A stretch of 64,000 bases of DNA from Mangrovimonas sp. TPBH4 (lineage in GTDB: Bacteria; Bacteroidota; Bacteroidia; Flavobacteriales; Flavobacteriaceae), in contig NZ_LBIO01000037.1 of the NCBI RefSeq assembly GCF_001280505.1, forward strand, positions 62,001 to 126,000, written 5' to 3'. A program made the position numbers and the translations under genes. The notes under the pieces are model-generated. The model saw only the letters and a program-made list of their open reading frames with translations. It was not told the DNA's origin and did no database searches. The stretch's first letter is position 1, and each line of letters begins with the position of its first letter. Shown piece after piece: positions 10,148 to 19,904 of this stretch.

Positions 10148-10918
10148 TTACTGTGCCGTCCAGCCACCATCCAAAGTAAAGGACGAGCCGGTAATGGTTT
10201 TTGAAGATTCTTTTGCCAACAATAAAGCCATATCCGCAATGGCCTCTACCGGAACAAAATCTTTTACCGCTTGCTTTTTTAGCATGACTTTGGTCACTAC
10301 CTCGTCCGGGGTCATATTATGAGCTTTGGCTTGATCTTCTATTTGACCTTCAACCAAAGGCGTTTTCACATACCCAGGACAAATGGCATTCACCGTAATA
10401 TTACATCCGGCGCCTTCCAATGCCAACACTTTGGTCATCCCAATCACGCCATGCTTGGAAGCCACATAGGCCACTTTAAATTCAGACGCCCTGAGACCAT
10501 GCACAGAAGACACATTAATGATTCTTCCAAATTTCTGCGCCTTCATATACCCCCAAGCTTCCTTGCTGGCAAAAAAAGCAGCATTAAGATTAATAGCTAT
10601 AATATTCAAATATTTTTGATCAGGAAATTCTTCTATGGGCGACACAAATTGAATCCCTGCATTGTTCACCAACACATGAATAGTCCCGAAATACGCCACA
10701 GCATCCCGAACCAATTGTTTCACCTCATCCGCTTCCAATAAATTTGCATTGGAAAAGGAAGTCTTCACATTAAATTCCTCAGCAACTCCTTTAGCAATCT
10801 CTGCTCCATTAGCTTCTAAACCATGAAACATTATATGATATCCATTGGCTGCAAATTGTCTCGCAATCCCAAGCCCGATACCACTGGTACTTCCAGTTAC
10901 CAACGCCACTTTATCCAT
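10148..10918 (-). CDS. 3-hydroxybutyrate dehydrogenase-like short-chain dehydrogenase
   Basis: This 256-residue classical SDR would oxidise D-3-hydroxybutyrate to acetoacetate with NAD+. Visible are the cofactor motif TGSTSGIG (8-15), NNAG (85-88), catalytic Ser138, Tyr151 and Lys155 in the order S-x12-YxxxK, and the family-typical HGLRAS with His140 and Lys148 next to the active site, as in bacterial 3-hydroxybutyrate dehydrogenases. The C-terminal GGWTAQ is also typical. The ATG overlaps the stop of the upstream hydrolase gene by 8 bases, so they are translated together. Neighbouring hydrolases and an acyl-CoA ligase fit 3-hydroxyacid breakdown. A different 3-hydroxyacid as substrate is possible. 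Confidence 0.85.
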   Translation of the reverse strand: MDKVALVTGSTSGIGLGIARQFAANGYHIMFHGLEANGAEIAKGVAEEFNVKTSFSNANLLEADEVKQLVRDAVAYFGTIHVLVNNAGIQFVSPIEEFPDQKYLNIIAINLNAAFFASKEAWGYMKAQKFGRIINVSSVHGLRASEFKVAYVASKHGVIGMTKVLALEGAGCNITVNAICPGYVKTPLVEGQIEDQAKAHNMTPDEVVTKVMLKKQAVKDFVPVEAIADMALLLAKESSKTITGSSFTLDGGWTAQ

Positions 10919-11693
10919 GTTTCAAAAATTTATAAAGTTCATAATTAAATGCCCCCGCTTGATCCATAACCACCCCATGTCTTGAATCTTTGATCACAAC
11001 CAATTCCGCATTTGGAAGCTCTTTGACAAAGGCCTTTTTAAAATCAACAGGCGTATAATCCATATCTGAAGCCATCACCAAAGTCTTAGCTTTAATTTTG
11101 TGGATTCTATCTCCCAATCCCCATTTCATCAAGGTTACAAAAGACTGGTAATAGGCATTCAAATCGTTTTGTTTGCAACGCTTTTCAAAGGCCTTTCGCA
11201 TGTCTTCCTGACCTTCTTCAGGAAACATATTGAAAGCAATTTGTTCCGCTAAAGGACCAATCCCAAATTCATTTAAGGATTTGGTTCGTTCAGCAACCAT
11301 TTGATCGCCTATTTCCCCCATGGCATTAAAATCTGGACCACTATTTACAATCACCAATTTGTCCACCATTTTGGGATACTGGTATGCGAACTGAAAGGCT
11401 ACCGCCCCTCCCATGGAAAACCCAACAATTGTAAGCTTCTCAATATTTAGTTGCTCCAGGAATTGCCTAATATCCTCGGTCATGAACTCCACCCCATAAC
11501 CTTCTTTTGGTTTCGAAGTTTCCCCATGTCCTCTAAGATCAACCGTGATCACTTTAAATTCCTTTGAAAAGACTGGGACTTGTGCATCCCAGTCTTGTTT
11601 TGTTGAACCTAAACCATGGAGTAACAAAAGCACTTCACCTTCTCCCGACACCTTATAGCTTAGGTCGATATTATTTACTCTCAAAAAAGGCAT
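10911..11693 (-). CDS. Cytoplasmic alpha/beta hydrolase
   Basis: The 260-residue alpha/beta hydrolase has no signal peptide. It carries the oxyanion motif LLLHGLGS (23-30), DLRGHGETS, the nucleophile elbow GFSMGG with Ser93, and a C-terminal DSRHG that supplies the catalytic His. The length and motifs resemble 3-oxoadipate enol-lactonase and small-ester hydrolases, but nothing fixes the substrate. It sits 10 bases downstream of a TonB receptor gene and overlaps the dehydrogenase gene by 8 bases. In this context it could cleave an imported ester or dimer to the 3-hydroxyacid that the dehydrogenase oxidises (inference). Confidence 0.8.
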   Translation of the reverse strand: MPFLRVNNIDLSYKVSGEGEVLLLLHGLGSTKQDWDAQVPVFSKEFKVITVDLRGHGETSKPKEGYGVEFMTEDIRQFLEQLNIEKLTIVGFSMGGAVAFQFAYQYPKMVDKLVIVNSGPDFNAMGEIGDQMVAERTKSLNEFGIGPLAEQIAFNMFPEEGQEDMRKAFEKRCKQNDLNAYYQSFVTLMKWGLGDRIHKIKAKTLVMASDMDYTPVDFKKAFVKELPNAELVVIKDSRHGVVMDQAGAFNYELYKFLKHG

Positions 11694-11703
11694 TTGCAGT
11701 GGA

Positions 11704-14199
11704 TTAGTTAGTAGCCGATTTTTTCTTGAAGAAATTCACTTGATATTTCAACTCCACAGAGAACAAAGTCTCTATTACAGGAGAGGCCACGAACTCACGA
11801 ACCTCAGCATTGAACAAGTTGGTTACACTAGCAGCAACAGATAACTCATCAGTGATGTAATACCCTACATTGGCATCTACTGTAAATCCACCTAGAGGAC
11901 CATAGTTCCAAGACCTTCCATTTCTGGCATTCTCAATAACATCATCCACACCATCCCCATTCAAATCTTGGGTTTCTGCTGCCGTATAAATTCCTGAGAA
12001 GAAATCGTAATCCTGCACCCACCTTCCAAAAATGGATCCATAGAATTTGTTTTTAGAATAATGCAATCCTAGAGCCAACTTGTTTGCCGGTGTGTTCACA
12101 GGCAATTCAGATTCCAAAACTTGTCCATCCAAGTTACCATCGTTGGCAGGATCGTTTTTATCCAAATCCCTTCCGAAGTAAGAATAATTAAGCGTTGCTC
12201 TAAACGCATCTGAGAAGTAATAATTCAAGCCAACATCAAATCCATAAGTATCCACCTTACCAAAGTTTTGATAGGTTAAAACTACCGCACCATTAGATCC
12301 AGGCACCACTTCATCGATTGGCTTATCACCCACATGCGTTACCACAACACCATTGGCTGCATCCGTAATCATTCTAAGTGGACTGATGAAATTTTCTGAT
12401 TGGTTATAATAGGCATTGGCATCGATAAACAATTTATTGGCAATTTTTCCTTTGTACCCAATTTCATAAGTGTTGATAGACTCCACATCCAAAGGAGATA
12501 CTTTGTTTCCATCAGACAAGGTAAACCCTTCTCCGTTACCCAATACCAAACCTCCAAAAAGGTTTCCTTTTAAGTTCAAAATAGACGGCACAGCAATTCC
12601 TTTTCCATAAGTCACCCTAAGCTGTCCTTCTCCAAGCGCTTTAGTAATAGCAGCCTTTGGTATAAAATTGGAACCATATAAATCATGCTTATCCAATCTA
12701 GCTCCAAGAAGAAATCCCCATCCAGAATCAGGCAAACTGTACTCCGTTTGCGCATAAAAACCTGTCTGTCCAATATCAATTCCTCCTTCATCCAAAAGGT
12801 ATGTCCCTTTAGAATCGGCCATATCCAATTGGTACTGCGCACCAACCGTTAAATCAAAATTCCCCCAGCTATTGTTGTACTGCAATTCCGAATTGAAACG
12901 TTGGGAAGCATCCTTAAACACAGCACCTCTCGGCAATACAATACCAGTATCCGGCCCTGTTGGAAACCATTGCTCCGTATACGATCTTGCCAAAGCCTCT
13001 TCTTCAGAAAATCCATTATTTATGAAGGACACATAGTTTTGTGTTCTTTGGTTAATAGCATACGTATCGTCAGTATTACTCCAAGTATAGTTTACGTTGG
13101 CAAAGAAATGCTTGGAAATATATTTTAACTGAGCCACGTCAATGCTCCAATCCTTAATTTGGTTTCTTCCAGCGTTTGTAACCGCTAAATTATTGTTGTT
13201 ACTGTGACCATAATACCCAATAAGCTCTGAACTAGACGTAGGTCTGAAATATAAACCTGCCCCATATTTCTGAGTATCGAAATCTCTATCCAATTCCAAT
13301 TCCTTGTAAGCAGTTGTTCCCACATACACACTATCCACATATTCAAAATCCTCTCCTTGAGATCTTTCAAAATGGAACTTGAAAGCAAACTTATCACTAA
13401 CCACTTGCGCATGGCGAGCACGGGCTGTGAATACATTTTGGTTTCCACCTCCCAAGGCCAAAGTTGTCCCTTCTGAAGTAAACGGATTTTTAGTTCTTGT
13501 ACTAATCAAACCATTGTGGGCATTAGGCCCGTAAAGGGTTCCGTTAGGTCCCAACAAAATTTCAACTTGCTCGATATCATCTGTAGTTACCGTAGCGAAT
13601 GTTCCTAATGGTAAACCAGTAGCAATCAAGGTGGATAATCTATCATCCGTCACCTGAAGGTTTTTAGAATTAAAGGCTGAGTTGAATCCTCTAATGTTGA
13701 TTCCTGTTCCCAAAACCCCAGTTCTTACAAAATCAACCCCTTTTTCACGAGCAGCCAATTCTCCAACATTAAAACCTACATGTTCCTTAATGTCTTTGGA
13801 AGTTATCACGTTAACCGTCGCCGGCACATCTGTCATTTTTTGAGGTTTTTTGTTGGCCGTCACCACCACTTGCGAAAGCATACTTGTAGACTCCGCTAAA
13901 ACCACATTCACCTCAACCGTTTGTCCCGCCTCTACCGAGACTGATTTGGTAATTGTTTCGTATCCCAAATAAGAGAATACAACATTGTAAGTGCCCGCTG
14001 GAACATTTTCTATAATGTATGCTCCATCAAAGCCAGAAACCACTCCTTTGTTCAAACTTTCAATAAGAACCGTTGCACCAGAAACCGGCACATTGTTCTC
14101 ATCGAGAGTCAATCCTTTAATACTTCCAGAATCTTGAGCGGAAGCATAAAAAGAAAGTAACAAAGTGATAAGCGCAAAAAATTTCTTCATTGTTTTCAT
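11704..14199 (-). CDS. TonB-dependent outer membrane receptor
   Basis: The 831-residue protein has a signal peptide (to about residue 21, ASAQ), a CarboxypepD_reg-like domain (about 24-108, SGATVLIESLNKG), a plug (about 120-235, with IKEHVGFNVGELAAREKG and VEILLGPNGTLYGPNAHNG) and a barrel. It is not a SusC protein: it is shorter and has no susD partner. Classic TonB receptors of this type carry siderophores, vitamins or other scarce substrates; here it is linked to hydrolases, an acyl-CoA ligase and a 3-hydroxybutyrate dehydrogenase-like enzyme, so it may import an ester oligomer (inference). A second possible start is the Met at residue 4. Confidence 0.92.
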   Translation of the reverse strand: MKTMKKFFALITLLLSFYASAQDSGSIKGLTLDENNVPVSGATVLIESLNKGVVSGFDGAYIIENVPAGTYNVVFSYLGYETITKSVSVEAGQTVEVNVVLAESTSMLSQVVVTANKKPQKMTDVPATVNVITSKDIKEHVGFNVGELAAREKGVDFVRTGVLGTGINIRGFNSAFNSKNLQVTDDRLSTLIATGLPLGTFATVTTDDIEQVEILLGPNGTLYGPNAHNGLISTRTKNPFTSEGTTLALGGGNQNVFTARARHAQVVSDKFAFKFHFERSQGEDFEYVDSVYVGTTAYKELELDRDFDTQKYGAGLYFRPTSSSELIGYYGHSNNNNLAVTNAGRNQIKDWSIDVAQLKYISKHFFANVNYTWSNTDDTYAINQRTQNYVSFINNGFSEEEALARSYTEQWFPTGPDTGIVLPRGAVFKDASQRFNSELQYNNSWGNFDLTVGAQYQLDMADSKGTYLLDEGGIDIGQTGFYAQTEYSLPDSGWGFLLGARLDKHDLYGSNFIPKAAITKALGEGQLRVTYGKGIAVPSILNLKGNLFGGLVLGNGEGFTLSDGNKVSPLDVESINTYEIGYKGKIANKLFIDANAYYNQSENFISPLRMITDAANGVVVTHVGDKPIDEVVPGSNGAVVLTYQNFGKVDTYGFDVGLNYYFSDAFRATLNYSYFGRDLDKNDPANDGNLDGQVLESELPVNTPANKLALGLHYSKNKFYGSIFGRWVQDYDFFSGIYTAAETQDLNGDGVDDVIENARNGRSWNYGPLGGFTVDANVGYYITDELSVAASVTNLFNAEVREFVASPVIETLFSVELKYQVNFFKKKSATN

Positions 14200-14338
14200 A
14201 AATAGTTAATTAGATTACCGCAATCTATCATGAAAATAATTTAATGGCCTATCTGGATTTTTAGCATTTTGCTGCGACTTTTAAACCTCAAAATTTCCCG
14301 AAAGCACAAAAACAGTTAATTTACCTTAAATAAACCAA

Positions 14339-15763
14339 CTACAATTGCATGTGTGACTTTAGGTATAAAAAAGCTTCAGGAAGGTTATTTGACAGCTTAT
14401 CGATAACTTGGGTCATCAACAATTTTTGGTTATCGGTCGCTTCAATTCCTTGAATTGGCTCCTTAATTTCCTCCAATAACTTACTGGAATTAATCTCTCC
14501 CTCCATATAACGAGACAAGGAAATACTCCACGAAATATTAGGCACATAATTGCTCTTCCGTTTGCGTTCAATTTCCCGTTCCTTCAAATTGAACTTCTTG
14601 GTAAGTTTTAAAACCTCTGCATACTTTTCCTGAATGACCAACACATTAATATAGGACGTGAAGAAATGATGCCATCTATGGTTGAACACTTCCGTTTTAT
14701 TATGTTTTAAAAACAGTCTAGCCAAAGTTTCGGCATCATGGTATTTATGGAGATCTGTCAACACCCTAACTTTATAGGACACATAACTGTTTTTCTGGTG
14801 GTTGTTATGAGTTGTATCAAACAATGGCTTGTACTCTTCTAGCAAAGAAAAAGCAAGTTGAGTTTTCTTATTCCTCAACGTAATAGCGACAAGGTTATTG
14901 AGATACATTAGGGTATCGTCGTTATACTGACGGATTGATAAAAACCCATAATATTCAGCCTTCTGAAGCTCATTGTCCTTAGAATGCATCAGCACCCTAT
15001 TGGCGTAGTAATTGGAAAGTAAACGACGGGAATACATTTCACCCTGACTAAAAAACACATCAATTTCATCAAACAGAGATCTCAGTTTCAGCTTTTCATT
15101 ATAATTGGTGTACATAAAAGTGAGCAATACAAAAGCCTGATACCTATTTTTCCCATCAACGGTGTTAGACCTAAACACTTCCAACAACCAATCTTCCCAA
15201 TATTTGGTTTCTTTATTATTTAAGGTGTATTGACTGGTGATTTCCTCGGTAGCATTATAAAGTTTCTCATGGATTTGAATAGCCCTTTCATAATGCTCCC
15301 TGTAGGCCTGAAGAAAATCGGCTACTATTTTATGGTCTCGGTATCGCATCCTTATAAGAAGGTAGGACTGATACTCCTTTACCAACTCAAATAAATTCTG
15401 AAAGTAATAATCGATATGCTTGTAATGATGCAGGAAATGCAGGAACTCTTTTTCATCCTCATAACTTATGGCATCGGTAAGAATCAATTGGCGCAACCGA
15501 AGCAACCACACAATGTTTTTATCGACATCTATAGCCTCCAGCTTTTTGTCTACCCAATTTTTTATATAGGTATACTTTCGCTTGTCAATAGCAACATCAA
15601 AGTCTACAAAACCTGTTTCTAAAACAGCATTATCGATAATTCGGGTAAGGATTTGCATTTTTTCGTCATCTTGAATTTGATGACTTAACGAAGCCAAATA
15701 TTTGGCTTCATTGGGCAAGATACTTTTACTAAATTCTGTAAACTTTTTAAGTTTAACCTTCAT
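14339..15763 (-). CDS. Helical-repeat (TPR-like) protein of unknown function
   Basis: I do not recognise the family of this 474-residue protein. It has no signal peptide or membrane segment and is rich in Tyr, Leu, Lys and His. The sequence is almost entirely amphipathic helices in pairs of about 35-40 residues (for example around 270-360), suggesting a TPR-like solenoid. It follows the exported hydrolase gene by 3 bases and ends 139 bases before the TonB receptor start, so it lies inside the same minus-strand locus. Helical-repeat proteins often bind partner proteins or peptides, so a regulatory or scaffold role is possible, but no DNA-binding domain was seen. Confidence 0.65.
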   Translation of the reverse strand: MKVKLKKFTEFSKSILPNEAKYLASLSHQIQDDEKMQILTRIIDNAVLETGFVDFDVAIDKRKYTYIKNWVDKKLEAIDVDKNIVWLLRLRQLILTDAISYEDEKEFLHFLHHYKHIDYYFQNLFELVKEYQSYLLIRMRYRDHKIVADFLQAYREHYERAIQIHEKLYNATEEITSQYTLNNKETKYWEDWLLEVFRSNTVDGKNRYQAFVLLTFMYTNYNEKLKLRSLFDEIDVFFSQGEMYSRRLLSNYYANRVLMHSKDNELQKAEYYGFLSIRQYNDDTLMYLNNLVAITLRNKKTQLAFSLLEEYKPLFDTTHNNHQKNSYVSYKVRVLTDLHKYHDAETLARLFLKHNKTEVFNHRWHHFFTSYINVLVIQEKYAEVLKLTKKFNLKEREIERKRKSNYVPNISWSISLSRYMEGEINSSKLLEEIKEPIQGIEATDNQKLLMTQVIDKLSNNLPEAFLYLKSHMQL

Positions 15764-15766
15764 TCT

Positions 15767-16711
15767 TTAGGGCGTGTCTACAAGCTGCGAAATATAAGCA
15801 TTCACTTCCATTGGCTTTTCAAATTGCACAAAATGCCCACTCTCATTTATCATTTTCACCTCAGCCTGTTTCAGTTCCTCTTGAGCCGTTTGCGCTACAG
15901 CTTGTGTGGTTAATTGAGGATGAAGATAGCCATTTGGAATCAATTTATCGTTATTGCCAAAAATAACCAACACGGGTTGCTCAATCCTTTTCAAATCCTC
16001 AAACACAGGATCATCCAACATCCCCCAAACACTGCTTACAATCGCTTTACAGTGCATATCAAAATCGGCCGCATCCCTAATACGCTTTCTATCCGCTATC
16101 ATTTTATCCACCTCTTTTGGTTGCTGAAAAAAGTTGAGCGCATAGTTTCTTTCTATTTGAGCATCGGTGGTTCCTTTTACCACCGCTTCGGTCATTGCAC
16201 CTTTCATAAGATTGGCCTCCGCTTCGGAAAAGCGTTCAATTCCCGCCGGTGCCACAAGTACTAATTTTGAAATAGCTTCAGGATGATTTACCGCCAATTT
16301 TACACTGGCCTGACCTCCCATGGAATGTCCCACCAAAATCACATTTTTAAGCTTTAGCTCAAGGATAAATTGATGCACCACATCCGCAAAAAAAGTAGAG
16401 GTATATTGGGTTTCAACAATGGAAGATTTCCCAAAACCAGGCAAATCCAAAGCAATGCAAGTGTACTTATCTTTAAGCTCCTGAATATTTTTAGACCAAG
16501 CATCGGCATTACTGCTCAAGCCATGAACAAACAACAACGTTTGTTCATGATTCCCCTCCTTTACATAGGCCACTTCCAAACTATCCAAAGTAACGTAATG
16601 CGTTTTATATTCATAATCTGAAAGCAGCTCCTTCATACTAAGCGCTTTGTTTTGAGAAATTCCTACCATAGACAACAGACAAAAAACAGACAAAAAAAGG
16701 AACGATTTCAT
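15767..16711 (-). CDS. Exported alpha/beta hydrolase
   Basis: This alpha/beta hydrolase has an N-terminal signal peptide (hydrophobic SFLFLSVFCLLSMVGIS then QNK). It carries HGLSSNADAW, DLPGFGKSS, the nucleophile elbow GHSMGG (Ser131 counted from a GTG one codon upstream) and a C-terminal ESGHFVQFEKP with the catalytic His. I chose the ATG at 16711 over the adjacent GTG at 16714; the ligase gene then ends two bases before it. Export would let it act in the periplasm or outside, unlike the second hydrolase of the locus. An esterase splitting the incoming compound is plausible; the substrate is unknown. Confidence 0.82.
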   Translation of the reverse strand: MKSFLFLSVFCLLSMVGISQNKALSMKELLSDYEYKTHYVTLDSLEVAYVKEGNHEQTLLFVHGLSSNADAWSKNIQELKDKYTCIALDLPGFGKSSIVETQYTSTFFADVVHQFILELKLKNVILVGHSMGGQASVKLAVNHPEAISKLVLVAPAGIERFSEAEANLMKGAMTEAVVKGTTDAQIERNYALNFFQQPKEVDKMIADRKRIRDAADFDMHCKAIVSSVWGMLDDPVFEDLKRIEQPVLVIFGNNDKLIPNGYLHPQLTTQAVAQTAQEELKQAEVKMINESGHFVQFEKPMEVNAYISQLVDTP

Positions 16712-16713
16712 CA

Positions 16714-18213
16714 CTATAATATTAACGTATTAAAATACTTGTTGAGCTTTTTACGAGACACCTTGCTTAAACTGGTAAGCGGAATTTCATCCAAAACAAA
16801 GATGTATTTAGGCTGCTTAAAATCGGCTATATTCTCTTTTAAATACGCCCGAAGCACTTCACTGGTCACTGCCTTATCCTTACTTTCCACAAAAGCGATT
16901 CCACAGGCACCCCAACGCTCACATTTGACACTGAAAACTGAAGCTTTGGTAACTCCTTGATAATTTTCCAACAACAATTCTATTTCCTGGGGATAGATAT
17001 TTTCCCCTCCCGAAATATACATATCGTCTATGCGCCCTTTTAGATACAGAAAGCCTTCCTCATCCTTTAAAGCCAAATCTCCCGTATGCAACCAACCATC
17101 AACAATCTTACTCTTAGTGACCACGGAATTGTTCCAATATCCAGGAGTAACAATATCCCCCTTAATACACAACTCCCCAATTTCACCAACACCCAAAGGC
17201 TCATCATTTTCATTCACGATTTTTAAATCCAAATAGAAATTTGATTTCCCAATGGAATTCGGTTTTAAAAGAGCCATATCATGATGCAGCGATGTAATGC
17301 TCGGCCCTGCTTCCGTCAGGCCATAGCCTGGGCGGATATAGATATCCTTTTCTTTTTTCCAAAAGGACACCAATTCTGCATTTACCTTTTCACCCCCGGA
17401 AATAATATATCGTAGCTTCTTTAAATTTACCCGTTTGAAAACTTCCGTCTTTTGCATCATCAAGAGCATTGTGGGTAATGCCATGAACAAGGTTGTTTTT
17501 TCAAGCTCCAATAAACAGAGTGCTTTTTGGGCGTCAAATTTTTCCATCATTCCAATGTGGCCACCTTTATGCAAGAGCGGTGTAATGAACACATTCCATC
17601 CAGAAGTATGATAGGGCGGTAAGGTATTAATTGTTGAATCCCTATAAGTGATCCCCAATTGCATGGAGGTATTTAAGCTGTTCCAGAACAACATTTTATT
17701 GGTATAAATGACCCCCTTTGACAATCCAGTTGTACCTGACGTATAAAAAATAAACAAGGGATTGTCTTCTTTAATATCGTAATCCCGTTCAGCAACAGAA
17801 ACCTCTTCTTTATAAGCCTCGATGACACGTTCCATGTTCACGGTTTCAATGCCTTCCAAAGTGAGTTCGTTTAACTGAGAACGCAATGTTTCACTAAAAA
17901 TCAAAATTCTTGGATTGCAATCCTTTACCAGTTTATCCAATTCCCTGGATGCCATTCTATAATTAAGTGGCACTAGAATTAGCCCCATTCGCTGACACGC
18001 CGCAAACAACACAATGTAAGCTACATTATGCTCCGCAATCACCGCAATTCTGTCTCCTTCCCGATACCCGGCCTCATGAAATTTCTCAATCAACCTATTG
18101 GCATAAATATGCACATCTTTATAGGTATACTTTTCATTGGAGGCATAAGAAGTCAATGCCACTTTATAAGGCGTATAATCAGCCCATTTTGCTATCCAGT
18201 CCAATACATTCAT
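16714..18213 (-). CDS. Acyl-CoA synthetase (AMP-forming), ANL superfamily
   Basis: The 499-residue enzyme activates a carboxylic acid with ATP and CoA. The phosphate-binding motif YTSGTTGLSKG is at 157-167; GYGLTEAGPS, the WLHTGDLA motif and the hinge GRIDDMYISGGENIYPQEIE follow, and the C-terminal SLSKVSRKKL supplies the catalytic Lys. It is shorter than acetyl- or acetoacetyl-CoA synthetases of about 650 residues and resembles medium- or short-chain acyl ligases. The gene overlaps the symporter stop by four bases (ATGA), so they are translationally coupled. Together they suggest import of an organic acid followed by CoA activation. Confidence 0.9.
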   Translation of the reverse strand: MNVLDWIAKWADYTPYKVALTSYASNEKYTYKDVHIYANRLIEKFHEAGYREGDRIAVIAEHNVAYIVLFAACQRMGLILVPLNYRMASRELDKLVKDCNPRILIFSETLRSQLNELTLEGIETVNMERVIEAYKEEVSVAERDYDIKEDNPLFIFYTSGTTGLSKGVIYTNKMLFWNSLNTSMQLGITYRDSTINTLPPYHTSGWNVFITPLLHKGGHIGMMEKFDAQKALCLLELEKTTLFMALPTMLLMMQKTEVFKRVNLKKLRYIISGGEKVNAELVSFWKKEKDIYIRPGYGLTEAGPSITSLHHDMALLKPNSIGKSNFYLDLKIVNENDEPLGVGEIGELCIKGDIVTPGYWNNSVVTKSKIVDGWLHTGDLALKDEEGFLYLKGRIDDMYISGGENIYPQEIELLLENYQGVTKASVFSVKCERWGACGIAFVESKDKAVTSEVLRAYLKENIADFKQPKYIFVLDEIPLTSLSKVSRKKLNKYFNTLIL

Positions 18214-19700
18214 ACCAAGACAGGTTTTCTATTCAACTTATATAAAACATATCCCACTATCAAGGATACCACAATAGCTATTGCAGCCGATACCCCAGGG
18301 TTATTTACAGGCTCCTGCATATATGGCGTTAAACGTCCATAATAAATTCCAAAATGCACTACAATGGCCGTAACACTAGCAATAAACACAGCACTCACTG
18401 GCACTTCTTTTAAGAAAATTCCAAAAAGCACCGGAACAAAGGCTGCCGCAAAATAGGCATACACCCCATTTTGCGCGAATATGGCAACACTCACGTTGGG
18501 AGACTTGATTTGCTGCCAACTCAACACAAAACTTACACTGGCTAATATCAATATTACAATTTTATTGATCATAAATGAATTGTTAGTCACCTTACCTTTG
18601 AAAATAGGCTCCAAAATATCAGAAGTCACCGTTATGGAAAGTGACTGAATCAAACTCTCTAAGGTTGACAATCCTGCTGAAATCAGTCCCACCACGATTA
18701 CCATACCCACTCCTACCGAAAACTTCGTAACGACATAAGTTGGAATGATCTCGTCCATTTTCAAAGTCTTCCCCATTACTGTCAACTCAGGAAAGGTTAA
18801 GCGCGCATACAGTCCAACTACTACCACCATAAAAAATACCACCATGACCGCAATGGCACTAAACAGATACGAATTCACTTTGGTTTGATCTTTGAGCAGC
18901 AAAGATTTCGTTATGATATGAGGCTGACACACAATAGCTATTCCAATTACAATTTGAACTACAACGATTTCGAAATAATCGCGAAATAAAAAACTTTGGC
19001 TGTTTGTGGCCTTAGACAGATTAGGATCTATATTGGAAAGGTCATTCAGTATTCCAGTTACACCCCCTTCAAAATATTCGCGACCAGAAGTAATCATTAT
19101 GATGGCCACAACAAACATGATGACTGCTTGAATGGTGTTGGTATACACCATGGAATTGGCGCCTCCAAACATCATATACCCAAACACAAATACCGTAATC
19201 CCCAATAGCACATAAAAAGGCTCTACATTCAAGGATTTTGAAATTACCTGAGTCACCCCAACATTAATGAGCACAATAAAAGTTATGAGCAGCATGGCGG
19301 TAACCGCAAAAAAGAACGCATAGTTTTTGCTCTCATAACGTCTTCCTATCCATTGCGCCATAGTGGTCGCCTTTACCACGTTGCCATGTTTGGCAAAACC
19401 TTTGGTAAACATAATCAAAGAACCAAAAATGGCAATGGGCATGACAACCGCAAACGAAATCACCCCTGAAACCCCATACAAGGCTATAAAACCAGGATTG
19501 ATAATAAAGGTGGCTGCACTGGTCATGGAAGCCGCTAAGGACAACCCCACCACCCAAGGAGAGAAACCTATATTTCCAACCGCATAATCGGCGATGCTAT
19601 TTGCTTTTTTAGCGCCACGGATTACAAAAAAAAGGATTACAAAAGCATAACACGCCAAAAGAATCCACATATAGGTTACCCAATCATCGGTTGCTACCAT
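18210..19700 (-). CDS. Sodium:solute symporter (SSS family)
   Basis: The 496-residue inner-membrane protein has about 13 hydrophobic helices in the SSS pattern, starting with a segment at residues 8-27 and including GYMMFGGANSMVYTNTIQ near 175. SSS members carry sugars, amino acids, acetate, pantothenate or other organic acids with sodium. It is the first gene of the minus-strand run symporter, ligase, hydrolase, helical-repeat protein, and shares a four-base overlap with the acyl-CoA ligase gene, so a monocarboxylate is the most likely cargo (inference). Confidence 0.9.
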   Translation of the reverse strand: MVATDDWVTYMWILLACYAFVILFFVIRGAKKANSIADYAVGNIGFSPWVVGLSLAASMTSAATFIINPGFIALYGVSGVISFAVVMPIAIFGSLIMFTKGFAKHGNVVKATTMAQWIGRRYESKNYAFFFAVTAMLLITFIVLINVGVTQVISKSLNVEPFYVLLGITVFVFGYMMFGGANSMVYTNTIQAVIMFVVAIIMITSGREYFEGGVTGILNDLSNIDPNLSKATNSQSFLFRDYFEIVVVQIVIGIAIVCQPHIITKSLLLKDQTKVNSYLFSAIAVMVVFFMVVVVGLYARLTFPELTVMGKTLKMDEIIPTYVVTKFSVGVGMVIVVGLISAGLSTLESLIQSLSITVTSDILEPIFKGKVTNNSFMINKIVILILASVSFVLSWQQIKSPNVSVAIFAQNGVYAYFAAAFVPVLFGIFLKEVPVSAVFIASVTAIVVHFGIYYGRLTPYMQEPVNNPGVSAAIAIVVSLIVGYVLYKLNRKPVLV

Positions 19701-19854
19701 AAGTTACATTTAAGGTTTTCACAAATAAAAAAAATAATCCCTGAAGGCAAACACAATATCCCAATGCAAACGCTACGACTTTTACAAAAATTATCAACAA
19801 AACAACTAAATCACCACTAATAACAACAACTTATCAATGTGCGACTATAAAAAA

Positions 19855-19878
19855 AGCGCAGTAATTAATTACTGCGCT
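19855..19878. terminator. Perfect-palindrome terminator after the metal island
   Basis: A 24-base perfect palindrome (AGCGCAGTAATT and its complement) is flanked by an A-run on the left (19849-19855) and T-run on the right. It lies 27 bases downstream of the heavy-metal protein stop on the minus strand and should end that operon before the symporter gene. Confidence 0.8.
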
Positions 19879-19904
19879 TTTCCATATTTAAACATTAACG
19901 CTTT

